64,000 bases of DNA, taken from TMP-7 sp038212445. Lineage in GTDB: Bacteria > Acidobacteriota > Terriglobia > Bryobacterales > Bryobacteraceae. This document shows positions 35,031 to 45,684 of the stretch, piece by piece. The notes beneath the pieces are model-generated. The model was not told the DNA's origin. It was given only the letters and a program-made list of their open reading frames with translations, and ran no database searches. The translations under genes were made by a program, and so were the position numbers. The first letter of the stretch is position 1, and every line of letters begins with the position of its first letter. Where the stretch lies: contig JBBQUM010000008.1 of assembly GCA_038212445.1 (NCBI GenBank), positions 62,001 through 126,000 on the forward strand, given 5' to 3'.

Positions 35031-35347
35031 GACTCGAGGAACCTCGCGACCAACGCAGTTGTGGTTTCCCAGTTAGCGATCTCGGCCTGCAGTTGCTTCC
35101 GGCCCGCCTTGGTGAGTGAGTAGAACTTGACCTTGCGTTTTGTCTCGGAAATGCCCCGCTCGGTCCTGATCCAGTCTCGATTTTCCAGCCGGATGAGCGC
35201 GGGATGGATCGATCCCTGATTGAGCTGGATGAGGTTGCCGGCAACCTGTTCGATGCGGCGGGCAATCCGATAGCCGTGCATTGGCCCCATCGAGTGAAGC
35301 GTCTTCAGGATGAGGAGATCGAGCGTGCCATAGGGCACTTCCTGCAT
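35027..35347 (-). CDS. PadR-family transcriptional regulator (acidobacterial type)
   Basis: 106 residues, close to the usual ~110. The winged helix is complete: GTLDLLILKTLHSMGPMHGY, then IQLNQGSIHPALIRLENRDW with the wing motif, and a C-terminal dimerisation helix. Such PadR proteins usually repress their own operon with an ADOP permease. Here the permease downstream is a relic, so this regulator may now control only itself or unlinked genes. A matching promoter and palindrome lie just upstream. Confidence 0.88.
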   Translation of the reverse strand: MQEVPYGTLDLLILKTLHSMGPMHGYRIARRIEQVAGNLIQLNQGSIHPALIRLENRDWIRTERGISETKRKVKFYSLTKAGRKQLQAEIANWETTTALVARFLES

Positions 35348-35351
35348 ATGT

Positions 35352-35397
35352 TAGCTGTCCGCAGCTACAGTATGAGTGTCTACATGTAGCCTGTCAA
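35352..35397 (-). promoter_or_regulatory. padR promoter with palindromic operators
   Basis: On the minus strand TTGACA (35397-35392) and CATACT (35374-35369) are 17 nt apart. Between the -10 box and the start codon lies TAGCTG-CGGA-CAGCTA (35352-35367), a perfect 6-bp inverted repeat, and the spacer holds the perfect palindrome CTACATGTAG (35380-35389). PadR autorepression through one of these is likely. Confidence 0.6.
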
Positions 35398-35414
35398 CAT
35401 CTACCGGGAGCTAT

Positions 35415-36341
35415 TCAGACCAGAGCGCCTCGTTCTACCAGGAGATCGACGAAGGACACGAGATGTACCGACGGGCGGCGCGACTTCATGGTGACGGCCC
35501 ACCATTTCCGGTGGAACCCGTGGCGGCCCAGCGGAAGTGCCTTAAGTGTGGCGGGGTTCAGGTGCCGAGCGATCGCCCAACGGGCCAAGATAGCGATGCC
35601 GAGATTTGCCTTGACCATTTCGACGATGGCCTCGGTGAGATCCACACGGGAAATCCGTGTGGGGGTGACGCCGGCCGGATGCAAGAATTGCTTATAAATG
35701 CCTAGTTGCTGGATAGGCAGAGAGTACGTAATGAGACGCTCGAAAACGAAATCCTGAGGCCTCAAACTGCGACGCTGAGCCAGGTGATGTTCGGGACTGA
35801 GAATGGCGACCAACTCGTCTTCGAAGAGCGGGCGGCTGGTGACCGCAGCCTGAGTGGGCGGGTCGGAGACGATGGCGAGATCCAGTTCGCCGGCGAGGAG
35901 CGCTTCGATGGGGCGGCGCGTGGCCTCGGCGACGATTTCCACTTCCACACGCGGGAAGCTGGCCTGGAAGGCCTTGAGCCTCGAGGGAAGCCAGTGGTAG
36001 CAGGTGTAGCACTCAGTTGAGATGCGCAGGGTGCCCTGAGCTTGGGATTCGGCGGCAGTCACGGACTCGAGCGCTTCACGGACCATGGGGAGCACCGACC
36101 GGGCGCAATCGAGGAGCTTTTCGCCGGCCGGGGTCAGGATCATACCGCGGGGCACGCGACGGAAGAGACTGGTTCCGATCGCCTCCTCGAGGCCTGCGAG
36201 CTGGTGGCTTAATGCCGATTGCGTCATGTAGAGGCGTTCGGCGGCACGGGTCATGGTGCCTTCAGCAGCGATGGTTTCGACCAGCTTCAGATGACGAAGT
36301 TCGAGCTCCATATAACCATTATTATTCTGCATACTCGCCAT
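35415..36341 (-). CDS. LysR-family transcriptional regulator
   Basis: 308 residues. The N-terminal winged helix (about 12-72) has LRHLKLVETIAAEGTMTRAA and SALSHQLAGLEEAIG, followed by the linker helix and the two-lobed periplasmic-binding-like effector domain (about 100-300). The best fit is a MetR-like or general LysR activator; the ligand is not predictable. It is divergent from the ADOP permease at 36424 with 82 nt between starts, so it may control that gene as well as itself. Confidence 0.88.
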   Translation of the reverse strand: MASMQNNNGYMELELRHLKLVETIAAEGTMTRAAERLYMTQSALSHQLAGLEEAIGTSLFRRVPRGMILTPAGEKLLDCARSVLPMVREALESVTAAESQAQGTLRISTECYTCYHWLPSRLKAFQASFPRVEVEIVAEATRRPIEALLAGELDLAIVSDPPTQAAVTSRPLFEDELVAILSPEHHLAQRRSLRPQDFVFERLITYSLPIQQLGIYKQFLHPAGVTPTRISRVDLTEAIVEMVKANLGIAILARWAIARHLNPATLKALPLGRHGFHRKWWAVTMKSRRPSVHLVSFVDLLVERGALV

Positions 36342-36423
36342 GTAAACAATTAATTTGACTCATGGCACGCACTGGGCGCACGATCATTGCCTGCGGCTTC
36401 TCGGTGAAGCTGAGGAGTCCTTT

Positions 36424-38844
36424 ATGAACCCGCTAAGATACGCCCTCCGTGCCCTCTGGAAAGACCCGGGCTTGACGATCCCCGCTGTCCTGGCACTGGC
36501 GGTGAGCCTCGGTGCCAACACCAGCGTGTTCACTGTGGTGAAGTCGGTGCTGCTGGAACCGCTGGCGCTGCGGCGGCCCGAGCAACTGGTTGCCTTGTAT
36601 CAAATTCGTCCGGATGGACAGAAATGGCCTTTCAACATTCCGTTCTACCGGGATGTGCGCGAGCGGAACCGCGTCTTCGAGGACGTGTCCGCGCAAGGGC
36701 TGTGGAACGCCAACTTAAGCGGCGAAGCCAATCCGGAGCGCCTTTTGGGCGTGCGCGCCACTGGGAACTTCTTCACCATGCTGGGCGTAGAGGCGGCGGT
36801 GGGCCGCACGATTGTGCCCGAGGACGCCCAGCCGGAGAGTTCCAAGGTGGTGGTGTTCACGTGGAAGCTGTGGCAGCGGCGTTACGGAGGGCGCCGGGAG
36901 GTGGTGGGTAGCGTTGTGCGACTGAACGGCGAGCCCTACACGGTGGTAGGCGTGCTGCCGCAGAGTTTCACGTTTCGCAACGTAACTAACGAATTCGCCG
37001 TGCCGCTTGTAATCGAAACCGATCCCTTCCGCGACGCACGTCGGTCGACGTCGTTTCTGCGCGTCTTCGCCCGGTTGAAGCCAGGGGTCACCGAGGCGCA
37101 AGCCAGCGGCGACCTGGATCGAATCGCAGCGGACCTGCGGCGCGAGTATCCAAGTTTCACGGCAGGTATGGTGACGATCTCGCCGGTTTCGATGCGGGAG
37201 GATCTGACGGGTCCGAGCCGGCAGACGCTGTTGACGCTGATGTTCGCGGTGGTGCTGGTGCTGCTGATCGCGGGCGCCAACGTCTCGAGCCTGCTGGTGG
37301 CGAAAGCGTCGGTGCGGCGGCGGGAGATGGCAATCCGCGCTGCGATGGGCGGAACGCGCTGGCAGATGGCGCGACAAATCCTGATCGAGAGCGTGGTGTT
37401 GAGCCTGGGGGGCGGCTTACTGAGCCTGGTACTGGCGACATGGGGCGTGCAACTATTGCTGGCTCTGAGTCCGGTGGAGTTACCGAGGGCGCAAGAGGTG
37501 CGGCTGGATTCCATCGTGCTCGCCTTTGGCCTGGGCGCGACCTTGATCTGCGGGCTGCTTCTGGGGGTGTTTCCCGCGTGGCAGGCGACCCATGGCGATC
37601 ACGCCGATTCATTGCGCGGCGAGGGACGAGCCAGCACGGCGACGCGATCGCGCAGCAATCTACGCAGCGTGCTGGTGGTACTGGAAATCGCGCTTTCGCT
37701 GGTGCTGCTCACGGGCGCCGGGCTGATGCTGAAGAGCTTCCACCGGTTGATCACGCTTGATCCGGGCTTTCAACCGGAAGGGCTGCTCACGATGCGACTG
37801 GCGCTGCCCTTCACGCGCTACCGCACGCCGGAGTCGATCGCGGTATTTCACGACAAGCTGTACGAGCGAATCCGGTTGATGCCGGGCGTGACCGAGGTAG
37901 GCGCTACGTCGATTCTGCCCTTGAGCGGGCCGACCGCGAGCAGCGATTTCACGATGGCGGGGCAGCCTCCGGCCACCGAAAAAGAAAAGCCCACGGCACA
38001 ATATCGCATGATCGATGGGTCCTACTTCCGTGCCATGCGCGTGCCTATGATACGCGGGCGCGAATTCACAGATCGCGACGGGCAGAACAGCGCTCACGTG
38101 GCGATCATTTCCGAAGCGCTGGCGAAGCTTTACTGGAAGGATCGCGACCCGGTGGGCACGCACATGCTGTTGGAGGATAACCCGGACGGACCGCGCGATG
38201 TGGAAGTGGTGGGCGTAGCGGCGAGCACGCGGGAATCGGCGCTGGATGAACCCACCGCTCCCTGCGTCTACGTGCCAATCTGGCAGCTTCGACCGCAGTT
38301 GACGCGATTCCTGGCCAGTAATTTCTTCTGGACCGTGCGCACAAAGGGCTTGACCGGGGGGCAGTTGCGCCAGCAGATCGCGGCGGTAGACGCGGATGTG
38401 GCGGTGGCCGAGTCCACAATGAACCAGTACATGGAGAAAGCGCTGGGGCGCCAGCGATTCAGCCTGCGGATGCTAGGGGCGTTCGCGTTGGCGGGGATGT
38501 TGCTGGCGGGGAGTGGGCTTTACGCGCTCATCGCCTACTCGACCAGACAGCGGACGAGAGAGATGGGAATCCGTCTGGCGATGGGAGCCCGGTTAGTCAA
38601 CGTAACAATGCTAGTGGCGCGGCAGGCTTTGGAATTGGCGATTGTAGGGGTAGTCATTGGCGTAGTAGCTGCGTGGACTGGAGCCCGGCTCATTGCGCCG
38701 CTGCTGTTCGAAGTGAGCCCGCACGATGCCTGGACGCTAATCGCGGCTGGGGTTGCCATGGTGTCGATTGCGCCGGTGGCGGCTTTTTTGCCGGCCCTGC
38801 GGGCAGGACGGGTGGATCCGGCGACGGCATTGAGGAGCGAGTGA
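36424..38844 (+). CDS. MacB/FtsX-like orphan permease (ADOP type, without prefix domain)
   Basis: 806 residues from ATG 36424, chosen because GAGGAG precedes it by 7 nt and the family start MNPLRYALRALWKDPG begins there. Layout: first membrane helix (about 20-42), MacB periplasmic core domain (about 50-250), an FtsX domain of three helices (about 285-410), a second MacB core (about 440-640) and a second FtsX domain (about 690-800) ending RVDPATALRSE. No ATPase gene is adjacent, as usual for this acidobacterial family; the substrate is unknown. It is unusual in being paired with a LysR instead of a PadR regulator. Confidence 0.88.
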   Translation: MNPLRYALRALWKDPGLTIPAVLALAVSLGANTSVFTVVKSVLLEPLALRRPEQLVALYQIRPDGQKWPFNIPFYRDVRERNRVFEDVSAQGLWNANLSGEANPERLLGVRATGNFFTMLGVEAAVGRTIVPEDAQPESSKVVVFTWKLWQRRYGGRREVVGSVVRLNGEPYTVVGVLPQSFTFRNVTNEFAVPLVIETDPFRDARRSTSFLRVFARLKPGVTEAQASGDLDRIAADLRREYPSFTAGMVTISPVSMREDLTGPSRQTLLTLMFAVVLVLLIAGANVSSLLVAKASVRRREMAIRAAMGGTRWQMARQILIESVVLSLGGGLLSLVLATWGVQLLLALSPVELPRAQEVRLDSIVLAFGLGATLICGLLLGVFPAWQATHGDHADSLRGEGRASTATRSRSNLRSVLVVLEIALSLVLLTGAGLMLKSFHRLITLDPGFQPEGLLTMRLALPFTRYRTPESIAVFHDKLYERIRLMPGVTEVGATSILPLSGPTASSDFTMAGQPPATEKEKPTAQYRMIDGSYFRAMRVPMIRGREFTDRDGQNSAHVAIISEALAKLYWKDRDPVGTHMLLEDNPDGPRDVEVVGVAASTRESALDEPTAPCVYVPIWQLRPQLTRFLASNFFWTVRTKGLTGGQLRQQIAAVDADVAVAESTMNQYMEKALGRQRFSLRMLGAFALAGMLLAGSGLYALIAYSTRQRTREMGIRLAMGARLVNVTMLVARQALELAIVGVVIGVVAAWTGARLIAPLLFEVSPHDAWTLIAAGVAMVSIAPVAAFLPALRAGRVDPATALRSE

Positions 38845-38998
38845 GTCCATACGCGCCTCTGCCCTCGAACGCGACCGCTCGCTTGTGAGGTTCGACCCCA
38901 ACGAGCGCGAGGGTCGCCGCGCGGTCCCGGCAGGACATGTGACCGGCGGTGTCACAACGTTCTAAATGTGGAACAGCCGTCGTGACTGCAAAGACCTT

Positions 38999-39721
38999 CT
39001 ACTCCCTGACAAAATACTTCTTCATGCCGGCGTAGTGAAGGATCCGAACGTCGGGAGCGGCGCCGGCCGCCGGCTGCGGTGTCCGGAGGATTTCGCCGAG
39101 AGCCTCGCTGGTGCGCTCGGTGATCGCCTTGGCTAGTTCGTCCTTACGGATGGAATGGAAGCGCGACGGCAGCGCCCACTCCACGACGGGGAAGAGGTAG
39201 TTCAGGTAGCCCGGCGTGTTGGAGTTGCCGAGGATTACGCTAGGGCGAAAGATGCTCAGCGCCTGGAAGCCAGCGCCGGTCACTGCCTTCTCCTTCTCGC
39301 CCATGAAGGCCAGGTATTTGCTTGACGCCTTGGGGTCCGCGCCGGCAGACGTCATGAGACCGAAGCTCAGCACGCCGCCGTGCTTGCAGCCGCGGGCGAA
39401 CTCGCGAGGGTACTCGATCTCCACCCGCTTCACGTCCTCGTCGCTCATCGTCCTGCTCCCCTTGCCGATGCCGATGGTGCAGATACCGACGGTGGCGCCC
39501 GCCTGGCGCGCCGCCGGCGACACCGCTTCGGCCAGCTTGGCGAGGTCATCCACCACAATCTCCAGCAGGCGGGGGTCGTCGCCGGACGCGACGGCGGCTC
39601 GACGGTTCACCATCACTACGCGCGTCACGCCGGGGTGGTCCAGCAGCAGTTTCACCACCTGGCGACCGACGTTGCCCGTCGCGCCGAGGACGACGGCTGC
39701 GAATTGCTTAGGTTGGTTCAT
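38999..39721 (-). CDS. NAD(P)-binding Rossmann-fold protein (atypical SDR)
   Basis: 240 residues. The dinucleotide-binding loop GATGNVGRQV (about 14-23) and the strand after it (RVVMVNRRAA) are clear, with the arginines favouring NADPH. The later SFGLMTSAGADPKASSKYLAFMGEKE has the Y-x-x-x-K-type spacing of atypical SDRs related to the HTATIP2/oxidoreductase group. It could be a reductase or a redox sensor. It stands alone, facing the permease gene across 154 nt with nothing recognisable. Confidence 0.78.
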   Translation of the reverse strand: MNQPKQFAAVVLGATGNVGRQVVKLLLDHPGVTRVVMVNRRAAVASGDDPRLLEIVVDDLAKLAEAVSPAARQAGATVGICTIGIGKGSRTMSDEDVKRVEIEYPREFARGCKHGGVLSFGLMTSAGADPKASSKYLAFMGEKEKAVTGAGFQALSIFRPSVILGNSNTPGYLNYLFPVVEWALPSRFHSIRKDELAKAITERTSEALGEILRTPQPAAGAAPDVRILHYAGMKKYFVRE

Positions 39722-39948
39722 GCTTGGGATTCTCGCCTAAAGGAGTGGCACACTGCCGCTCAGCCATGCGAACCAAAATGTTTCTGGACAGTCTGTAGAA
39801 TTTCCGTCCCGCCGTTCGTCATCACAGTGAGGCGGACAACTAGTGCGGCTGAAGACCATTTTAGGAGACGATCGGGCGCACAGTCTGATTGTTGGTTACC
39901 TGCCCGATAACTATGCGACGTGTTCTTTGAGCCGTCGCCACATTCGAG

Positions 39949-41166
39949 CTATTCCAGTTTGATCAGCGCCTGGTAGGAGTCAATCCAGAGTCCGCCATCG
40001 ACTGGTGCGATGTGACCGAACGGCCAGTTGCGTTCTTTTGTGGGTCTAGAGAACGACCATAGGATTTGCCTGGTTTCGAGATCAAGAGCATGAAGTGTGC
40101 CGGCGGGGCCGGGAGCGGGTTTCGCGGCCGGGCTGCCCTGGAAGTAGAGAACGTTGCCGGCGACGGCGGGGGCGGTTTTGGAGTCGCGGTACTGGCCAGG
40201 CATCTCCCACGCTGTGCTCCCGGTATCCTTGCTGAAGGCGATGAGATAGCCCGTGGTGATGCCGACGAGCACGGGGCCGGCATCGACGAGGCCCTGCACT
40301 TGGACACCGCGTTCGCGGCCCTCGACCGGACGCCGCACCTCGACCGGCGGCCATCGATTGCTTCCGGTGGCACGCGCTACGGCGTACAGATAGTTGTCGC
40401 CGGTGGCGAATATTGTGTCGGCCGTTACCACAGGCTGATTCAGGCAAACGCCTTGGTGAACGTAAGGCGCCTCGGCGCGATACCGCCAGCGTTCCTGGCC
40501 GGTCTTCGCGTCGAGCGCGAACAGGTAGTAGCCGTTGGGCCAGGCAGCGTCGCCAGGGATGGCCTTGCCGATGCCGGTGAGATAAATGACGCTGTCTTTC
40601 ACCACTGACTGGGAGGCGCAAGGCGCAAGGTTGGTTGCGAACTCGGACTTCCATCGCACGCGGCCGGTGGCGGCTTCGAGCGCGTAGAAGAATCCATCCT
40701 TGGCCAGGATATAGGCGAGGTTTCCGTCGACAACGACGCCCGCGCCCTGTTGCGGATCGGGGCCACGCCAGACCTCCTTCCCGGTGGCAAGCGAGACAGC
40801 GATCACGGATCCAGGATAGGCCGCGGCAAAGGGCGCGATCACGAGAGTGCCAGCCACGGCAGGCAGCGTGGAAACGGACGCGGTGCCGTTCGGGAGGACC
40901 GGGCGATAAGTCCATCTGGCCTTGCCGGTGGCGGTATCGATGGCGAACAGGCCGCCACCACCGGTCTGGTTGCCGGCGATGACGGTGGATCCTGCGACGG
41001 TAGCGGGACCCCAGTCACGAAACCCGAGATTGACGGTCCGTTTTTCGGCGGGCGCGCTGCGCAACGGCCGGGCGGCCGTGGCAGCGATCTGGGCGAAGGC
41101 GGCAAGCAATGGAATTGCGGCAAGGACGATGGGGCCAGCAACGCGCCGCATTCGATCGAAGGACAT
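39949..41166 (-). CDS. PQQ-like beta-propeller repeat protein, exported
   Basis: 405 residues with a signal-like N-terminus (about 12-32). The rest is made of seven or eight blades with the D-x-x-T-G-x-x-x-W motif (for example FAIDTATGKARWTY, FALDAKTGQERWRY, HALDLETRQILWSF). No cytochrome motif is present, unlike the quinoprotein at 10981, and no PQQ ligands can be named. These propellers may be enzymes or structural outer-membrane-assembly proteins such as BamB; BamB-like scaffolding cannot be ruled out. Confidence 0.72.
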   Translation of the reverse strand: MSFDRMRRVAGPIVLAAIPLLAAFAQIAATAARPLRSAPAEKRTVNLGFRDWGPATVAGSTVIAGNQTGGGGLFAIDTATGKARWTYRPVLPNGTASVSTLPAVAGTLVIAPFAAAYPGSVIAVSLATGKEVWRGPDPQQGAGVVVDGNLAYILAKDGFFYALEAATGRVRWKSEFATNLAPCASQSVVKDSVIYLTGIGKAIPGDAAWPNGYYLFALDAKTGQERWRYRAEAPYVHQGVCLNQPVVTADTIFATGDNYLYAVARATGSNRWPPVEVRRPVEGRERGVQVQGLVDAGPVLVGITTGYLIAFSKDTGSTAWEMPGQYRDSKTAPAVAGNVLYFQGSPAAKPAPGPAGTLHALDLETRQILWSFSRPTKERNWPFGHIAPVDGGLWIDSYQALIKLE

Positions 41167-41463
41167 GAAGACCTATTATGGAGCCGCGCCGCGTGCCGGA
41201 CCGCATGGATTAGATTCACGGGGAGTAGTGACTCGTTTTGCAGCTCCTGGTTTTCGCGCGACTTGCGTCCGAGGTTTCTGTGTCACGACAGCACTCCCGC
41301 AGTTCACATCACAACGTTCGCCAGGCGCGGCACCTCATCGTCCGTGGGGAAGACGGAACGGGCGCTCCCGATTGACGGGCGAACCACTTGGTTGTCAGGA
41401 AAGGACGTCCTTCTGACTTCTCACGGGCCGTGATCCGCCTAACCCCCTTGATGAACTGCGAGA

Positions 41464-44342
41464 ATGGTTCTCATTGATTCGATGAGTGACCGCCAGCGCC
41501 AAGTTGACGAGCTGTTTCACGCAGTGCGTGAACGGAACGCCGAGGATCGAGCGAAGTTTCTGGATGCCGCTTGCGGCGACGACGCCGAGCTTCGGCGCGA
41601 AGTCGATACACGGCTGAGCCGCGCCTCAGGTCCGAACGGAATTCCCGATTCGCCGGCCTGGGATACAGCCCAAATAAGCGCGGGCGTCGAGATGGGTCCT
41701 TACTTGATTGAGGCAAGCTTGGGCGCAGGGGGGATGGGCAGCGTTTACCGGGCGCTCGATACTCGTCTCAAGAGGACTGTGGCCGTGAAGGTGCTGGCGG
41801 AAGGGGTCGCGGACGCTGCGGGCCGGCGCTGATTTCAGAGGGAGGCGCAGATGGCCTCCGCGCTGAACCATCCTCACCTTTTGACGGTGTTTGATGTGGG
41901 CGAGTGGAAAGGCCGCCAGTATATCGTCACCGAGTTTGTGGACGGCGGGACCCTACGCTTATGGGCGAAGGAACCACGCCCCTGGCAACAGGTAGCTTCC
42001 TTACTCAGTGGGTTAGCGGATGGCCTCGCGAAAGCGCACGCCGCCAACATCCTACACCGCGATATAAAACCCGAAAATATTCTGCAGTCGAAAGCGGGGC
42101 ACGCCAAATTAGCGGACTTCGGGCTGGCCAAGTTGACCGAAGATCCGGCGGCTTTGACGGACGCGACAATTACACTTGGCACCCGGCCTGGAGCCGTGAT
42201 GGGAACCATTGCCTACATGTCTCCCGAGCAGGCTTCCGGGAAACCCTTGGACGCGCGGAGCGATATTTTCTCATTTGGAGTGGTCCTCTACGAATTACTC
42301 GGTGGTACACGGCCTTTTGAGGGCGCAAATGATCTTGAGGTCTTGCAGAAGATCATCCATGGAACTCCTGCGGAACTGCAAGCCAAGGTACCCCTGGCGC
42401 TCAAGAACGTGGTGGAGAAGGCTGTTGAGAAGGATCCAGCGGACCGGTATCAAACCATGCAGGATATGGCAGTCGATTTGAGACGGCTTGGACGCAAGAG
42501 CGGAGAGCCGGACCAGAGTTTACCTTCGGTGCATGCTCAACCCGGCAGGATGAGTTGGGTGAAGAGGTATTTCGCGATTGTGGCCGCCGCTCTCGCGTTG
42601 ACGGCAGCGGGCCTCGGCTATCTTGCCTTTCGGAACGGGCAGAGCGAACCACCGAGAATCCTGAAGGCCTCCATTCTGCCTCCGGAAAAAACCACCATTA
42701 CCGACAACAGTGTCCCGGCATTGTTCCTGACGGACGCAAGCTGGCCTTCGCCGCTACCGAAGACGGAAGGACCCTTCTTTGGATTCGCGATCTCGATTCG
42801 GTGCGCGCTCGCGCCATCCCGGGCACCGAGGGTACTCGGAATCCATTCTGGTCTCCCGATAGCCAGTCCGTCGCATTTTTTGCTGCTACGAAGCTCAAGC
42901 GGATCGACGTCGGCGGGGGTCCGGTGCTTAACCTATGCGACACCATGGGAGGCAGCACGTTCGGGTCGTGGTCGAGCCGCGGCGTCATTCTTTTCTCAAG
43001 TTCCGGAAGCAGCGGACTTTTCCGCGTCGCCGCATCGGGAGGATCCCCGACTCCCGTAACGACTTTAGACACGGCGGCCGGTGATGTTTCGCATAGGCTG
43101 GTCTGGTTCCTGCCGGACGGCCGCCATTTTCTCTTCACGATCCGCCATCCAGATCAAGTCACCAAGAGCGGTCTCTATATCGGCGACCTCGACGCAAAAC
43201 CCGATTCGAACGAACGTCACTTATTGTTCAAGGGTGAAGTCCACGCGGTCTTCGTGCCGGGCGCGCGTGAATCGGACCAGGGCTTCCTGCTCTACACTGC
43301 ATCAGGCAGCGAGGATGTCCCTTTGATGGCACTGACGATGAACGCGTCCACCCTACGGACCTCAGACGAGCCATTCCCGGTGGTGGCGTCGGTGGACCTC
43401 GGTGCCCGTGTGTGGGCGATCCACCAGTTTTCTACGTCCCGGAACGGAATGCTGGTTTACGCGGACACTGGCAACTCGCGCCTGACACACCTGACTTGGC
43501 TGGATCGTTCCGGGAAAGTGCTTGGCACGGTTGGAACCGCGTCACCGATCATGACGAGGCCCTCGATCTCACCCGACGGGCGGACAGTAGCCATAGGCAT
43601 GTTGCAGGGCGAGGCCTTCGATGTGTGGCTACACGACGTGGAACGCGGCACCTCGTTGCGCTTCACATCAAATCGACCAGGCGCCGGCGGTCTGCTGGCT
43701 ACCACATGGTCGCCCGACGGACAGTATCTGATTTACCCTCATGGTGACGTTCGCCGTCCGCCCACGATACAGAAAAGTGCGATTGCGGGAGGCGGCGAGG
43801 CACCCTGGGGCTTGCCGTGGGAGGATTCAAAGGGTATGCGGGGAGCCTCCGATCCCGAATGGTCAAGGGATGGGAAATATGTTGTCGCGACACTTGCGGC
43901 AGGCAGCGGCACAACCGGGACGGACCTTGGAATCATGTCAGCAAGCGGCGAAAAACCTCGTATGTATCTCCAGAGCGACGCCAACGAATCGGCCGCCGAC
44001 ATAGCCCCGTCGAGCGACTGGCTGGCGTATTCCTCCGACGAGACACACCGGCTTGAAGTATACGTGCAATCCTTCCCGACTCCAGGCATCAAGTATCAGG
44101 TGTCGGTGAACGGCGGGGGAACTCCGGTTTGGAGCGGCGATGGGAGAGAACTGTATTTCATCGCTCCTGACCGGCAGATGATGGTGGTGCCGATCAAGGA
44201 CAACGGAAAGACATTGGACATTGGCGCGCCAAAGGCGCTATTCGATTCCAGAATCATCCCAGGCCCCAGTCGTGCGTTCGATGTCGGCAAGGATGGTCGC
44301 CTTCTGATTCCGTGCAGGATCCCAGGAGCGGGGCGCCATTGA
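41464..44342 (+). pseudogene. Ser/Thr protein kinase with WD40-like propeller, two lesions
   Basis: The frame from 41464 has the kinase glycine loop (LGAGGMGSVY), the ATP lysine (VAVKVL), HRDIKPENIL and DFGLAKL, then one membrane helix (about residues 365-385) and a TolB/WD40-like propeller (for example GRKLAFAAT, WSPDSQSVAFFA). It is broken twice: TGA at 41830-41832 replaces an Arg codon in the stretch ...GRR[R]FQREAQMASAL, and one base is lost near 42724, where ALSPDG is expected and TTCCTGACGG is found. The propeller then runs on in the other frame to 44342. All catalytic residues survive, so decay is recent or one lesion is a sequence error. Confidence 0.82.
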
Positions 44343-44783
44343 CGCTGGTAGTGAATTGGATGGCGGGAACGAAGAATAACCAACGTTGAGGTAACTCTTC
44401 ACATTGCCGATATATTCATCAACTAACTGGTGAGTCTGATGTGAGGGTAAGCGAAGGTCTAAACGAGGTGGTCATTGGATGGAGCGGTGCCCAGTCGGGA
44501 CAAATGGAGTGGCCGCCGTATTCCTGACTGGACCGTGCCCATCCCAACACGATCCATTCCAAGCATCGGGGGATCCGGCGAGAGCACGACCCGCTAAATT
44601 ACTAACGGGTTGCCGACCAAGACTGGCAGGGCGCCCCCCAGCGGCCTGGGCGCTTGGAGTCGAGTGGTTAGCGACGGCTCAAATTTCGGCCCTGTTACCA
44701 GCCGCTCCCAACTTACCGCGACAGAGAGTGACCTACCCATTTCGAACTCCCATCGATAATACGCCGGGATCTTGTGTTGAATC
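44343..44783. other. 441-nt gap without a recognised feature
   Basis: Between the kinase relic and the SDR relic I see no gene, hairpin or RNA. Short frames here (such as 44479-44799) have no family resemblance. Confidence 0.4.
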
Positions 44784-45684
44784 CTATTCAGTTGCCTGAT
44801 GAGCCCTGGAGGCGAGCATCGCCATCCCAATGTCGCGAAGAACCTGCGCCTGGATAGGAGCGCTCAGGCGATTCAGTTGCGTAGCGCCGTAGTCGAGGCC
44901 GCAAACCTTTCGCAATGGGCGTTGACCGGACGGCATTGAGATGAGTTTCAAAATGGCATCGCATTCTCTTGCGGATTCGGGGCCTGATCGGATGCAAAGA
45001 AGTTTTCAAAATTCCCGATGAAGAGTTCACGCAGGGCCGCGAGTTGGCCATACCCGCTCGCACGGTCCTCATCCAAGGGCCCGGGCTGTTTGACAACAGC
45101 TGCGTCGCAAAGGGACCCGGCTCAACAAGTACGGAATCAATGCCAAGCCCGGTCAGTTCATAATGGAGAACCTCTGCATACGCCTCCAGAGCGAACTTAC
45201 TGGCACAATAGAACGCGCACGCCGGAAACAGAAGCCTGCCCACAATGGAGCTTACATGCACGATGAGGCCGGCCCCGCGTTCTCTCATTCGCGGAAGGAC
45301 TGCGCGGCTCACTCGGACGGGTCCGAAGAAGTTAACTTCAAATTGCTGGTGAGTCTGCTCTTCAGTGAATGCCTCAGCGATGCCGATCGACATATGTCCG
45401 GCATTGTTGACCAACACGTCGATGTCCGTATTCGTCGATGTCAGGCGCGCGATCGCAGCCGAAACTGACTCCGGAACTGTTACGTCGAGTTCAACAACTT
45501 CGATTTTGAGGCCTTCGCGTTGTCCGATTTCCAACATATCGGCGGCCGCTTGCCGGTTCCTGCCATGGAGTTCTCGCATTGAAGCATAGACATGGTGTCC
45601 GGCCCGAGCGACGGTAAGCGCGGTGAGTTTTCCGATGCCGCTGCTCGCGCCAGTAATCAGGACGTTTTGCGTTTGATGCACCAC
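44784..45684 (-). pseudogene. short-chain dehydrogenase (SDR), double frameshift
   Basis: The first ~210 codons are intact: cofactor loop GASSGIGK (about 13-20), NNAGH, catalytic S in HVSSIVG, Y-x-x-x-K (FYCASKFAL) and PGPFATQ. After SNSPGP the original frame gives Arg-rich nonsense. The expected continuation is found first in a second frame (DEDRASGYGQLAALREL, then FASDQAPNPQE) and then in a third (CDAILKLISMPSGQRPLRKV to HQATE, stop at 44784). So two indels broke the substrate-binding C-terminus. The fold core might still form, but the enzyme is unlikely to work. Substrate unknown. Confidence 0.78.

Noticed and set aside
36355..36423. A longer start for the LysR-linked permease at 36355
   Set aside because: The ATG at 36424 has GAGGAG at proper spacing and matches the family start.
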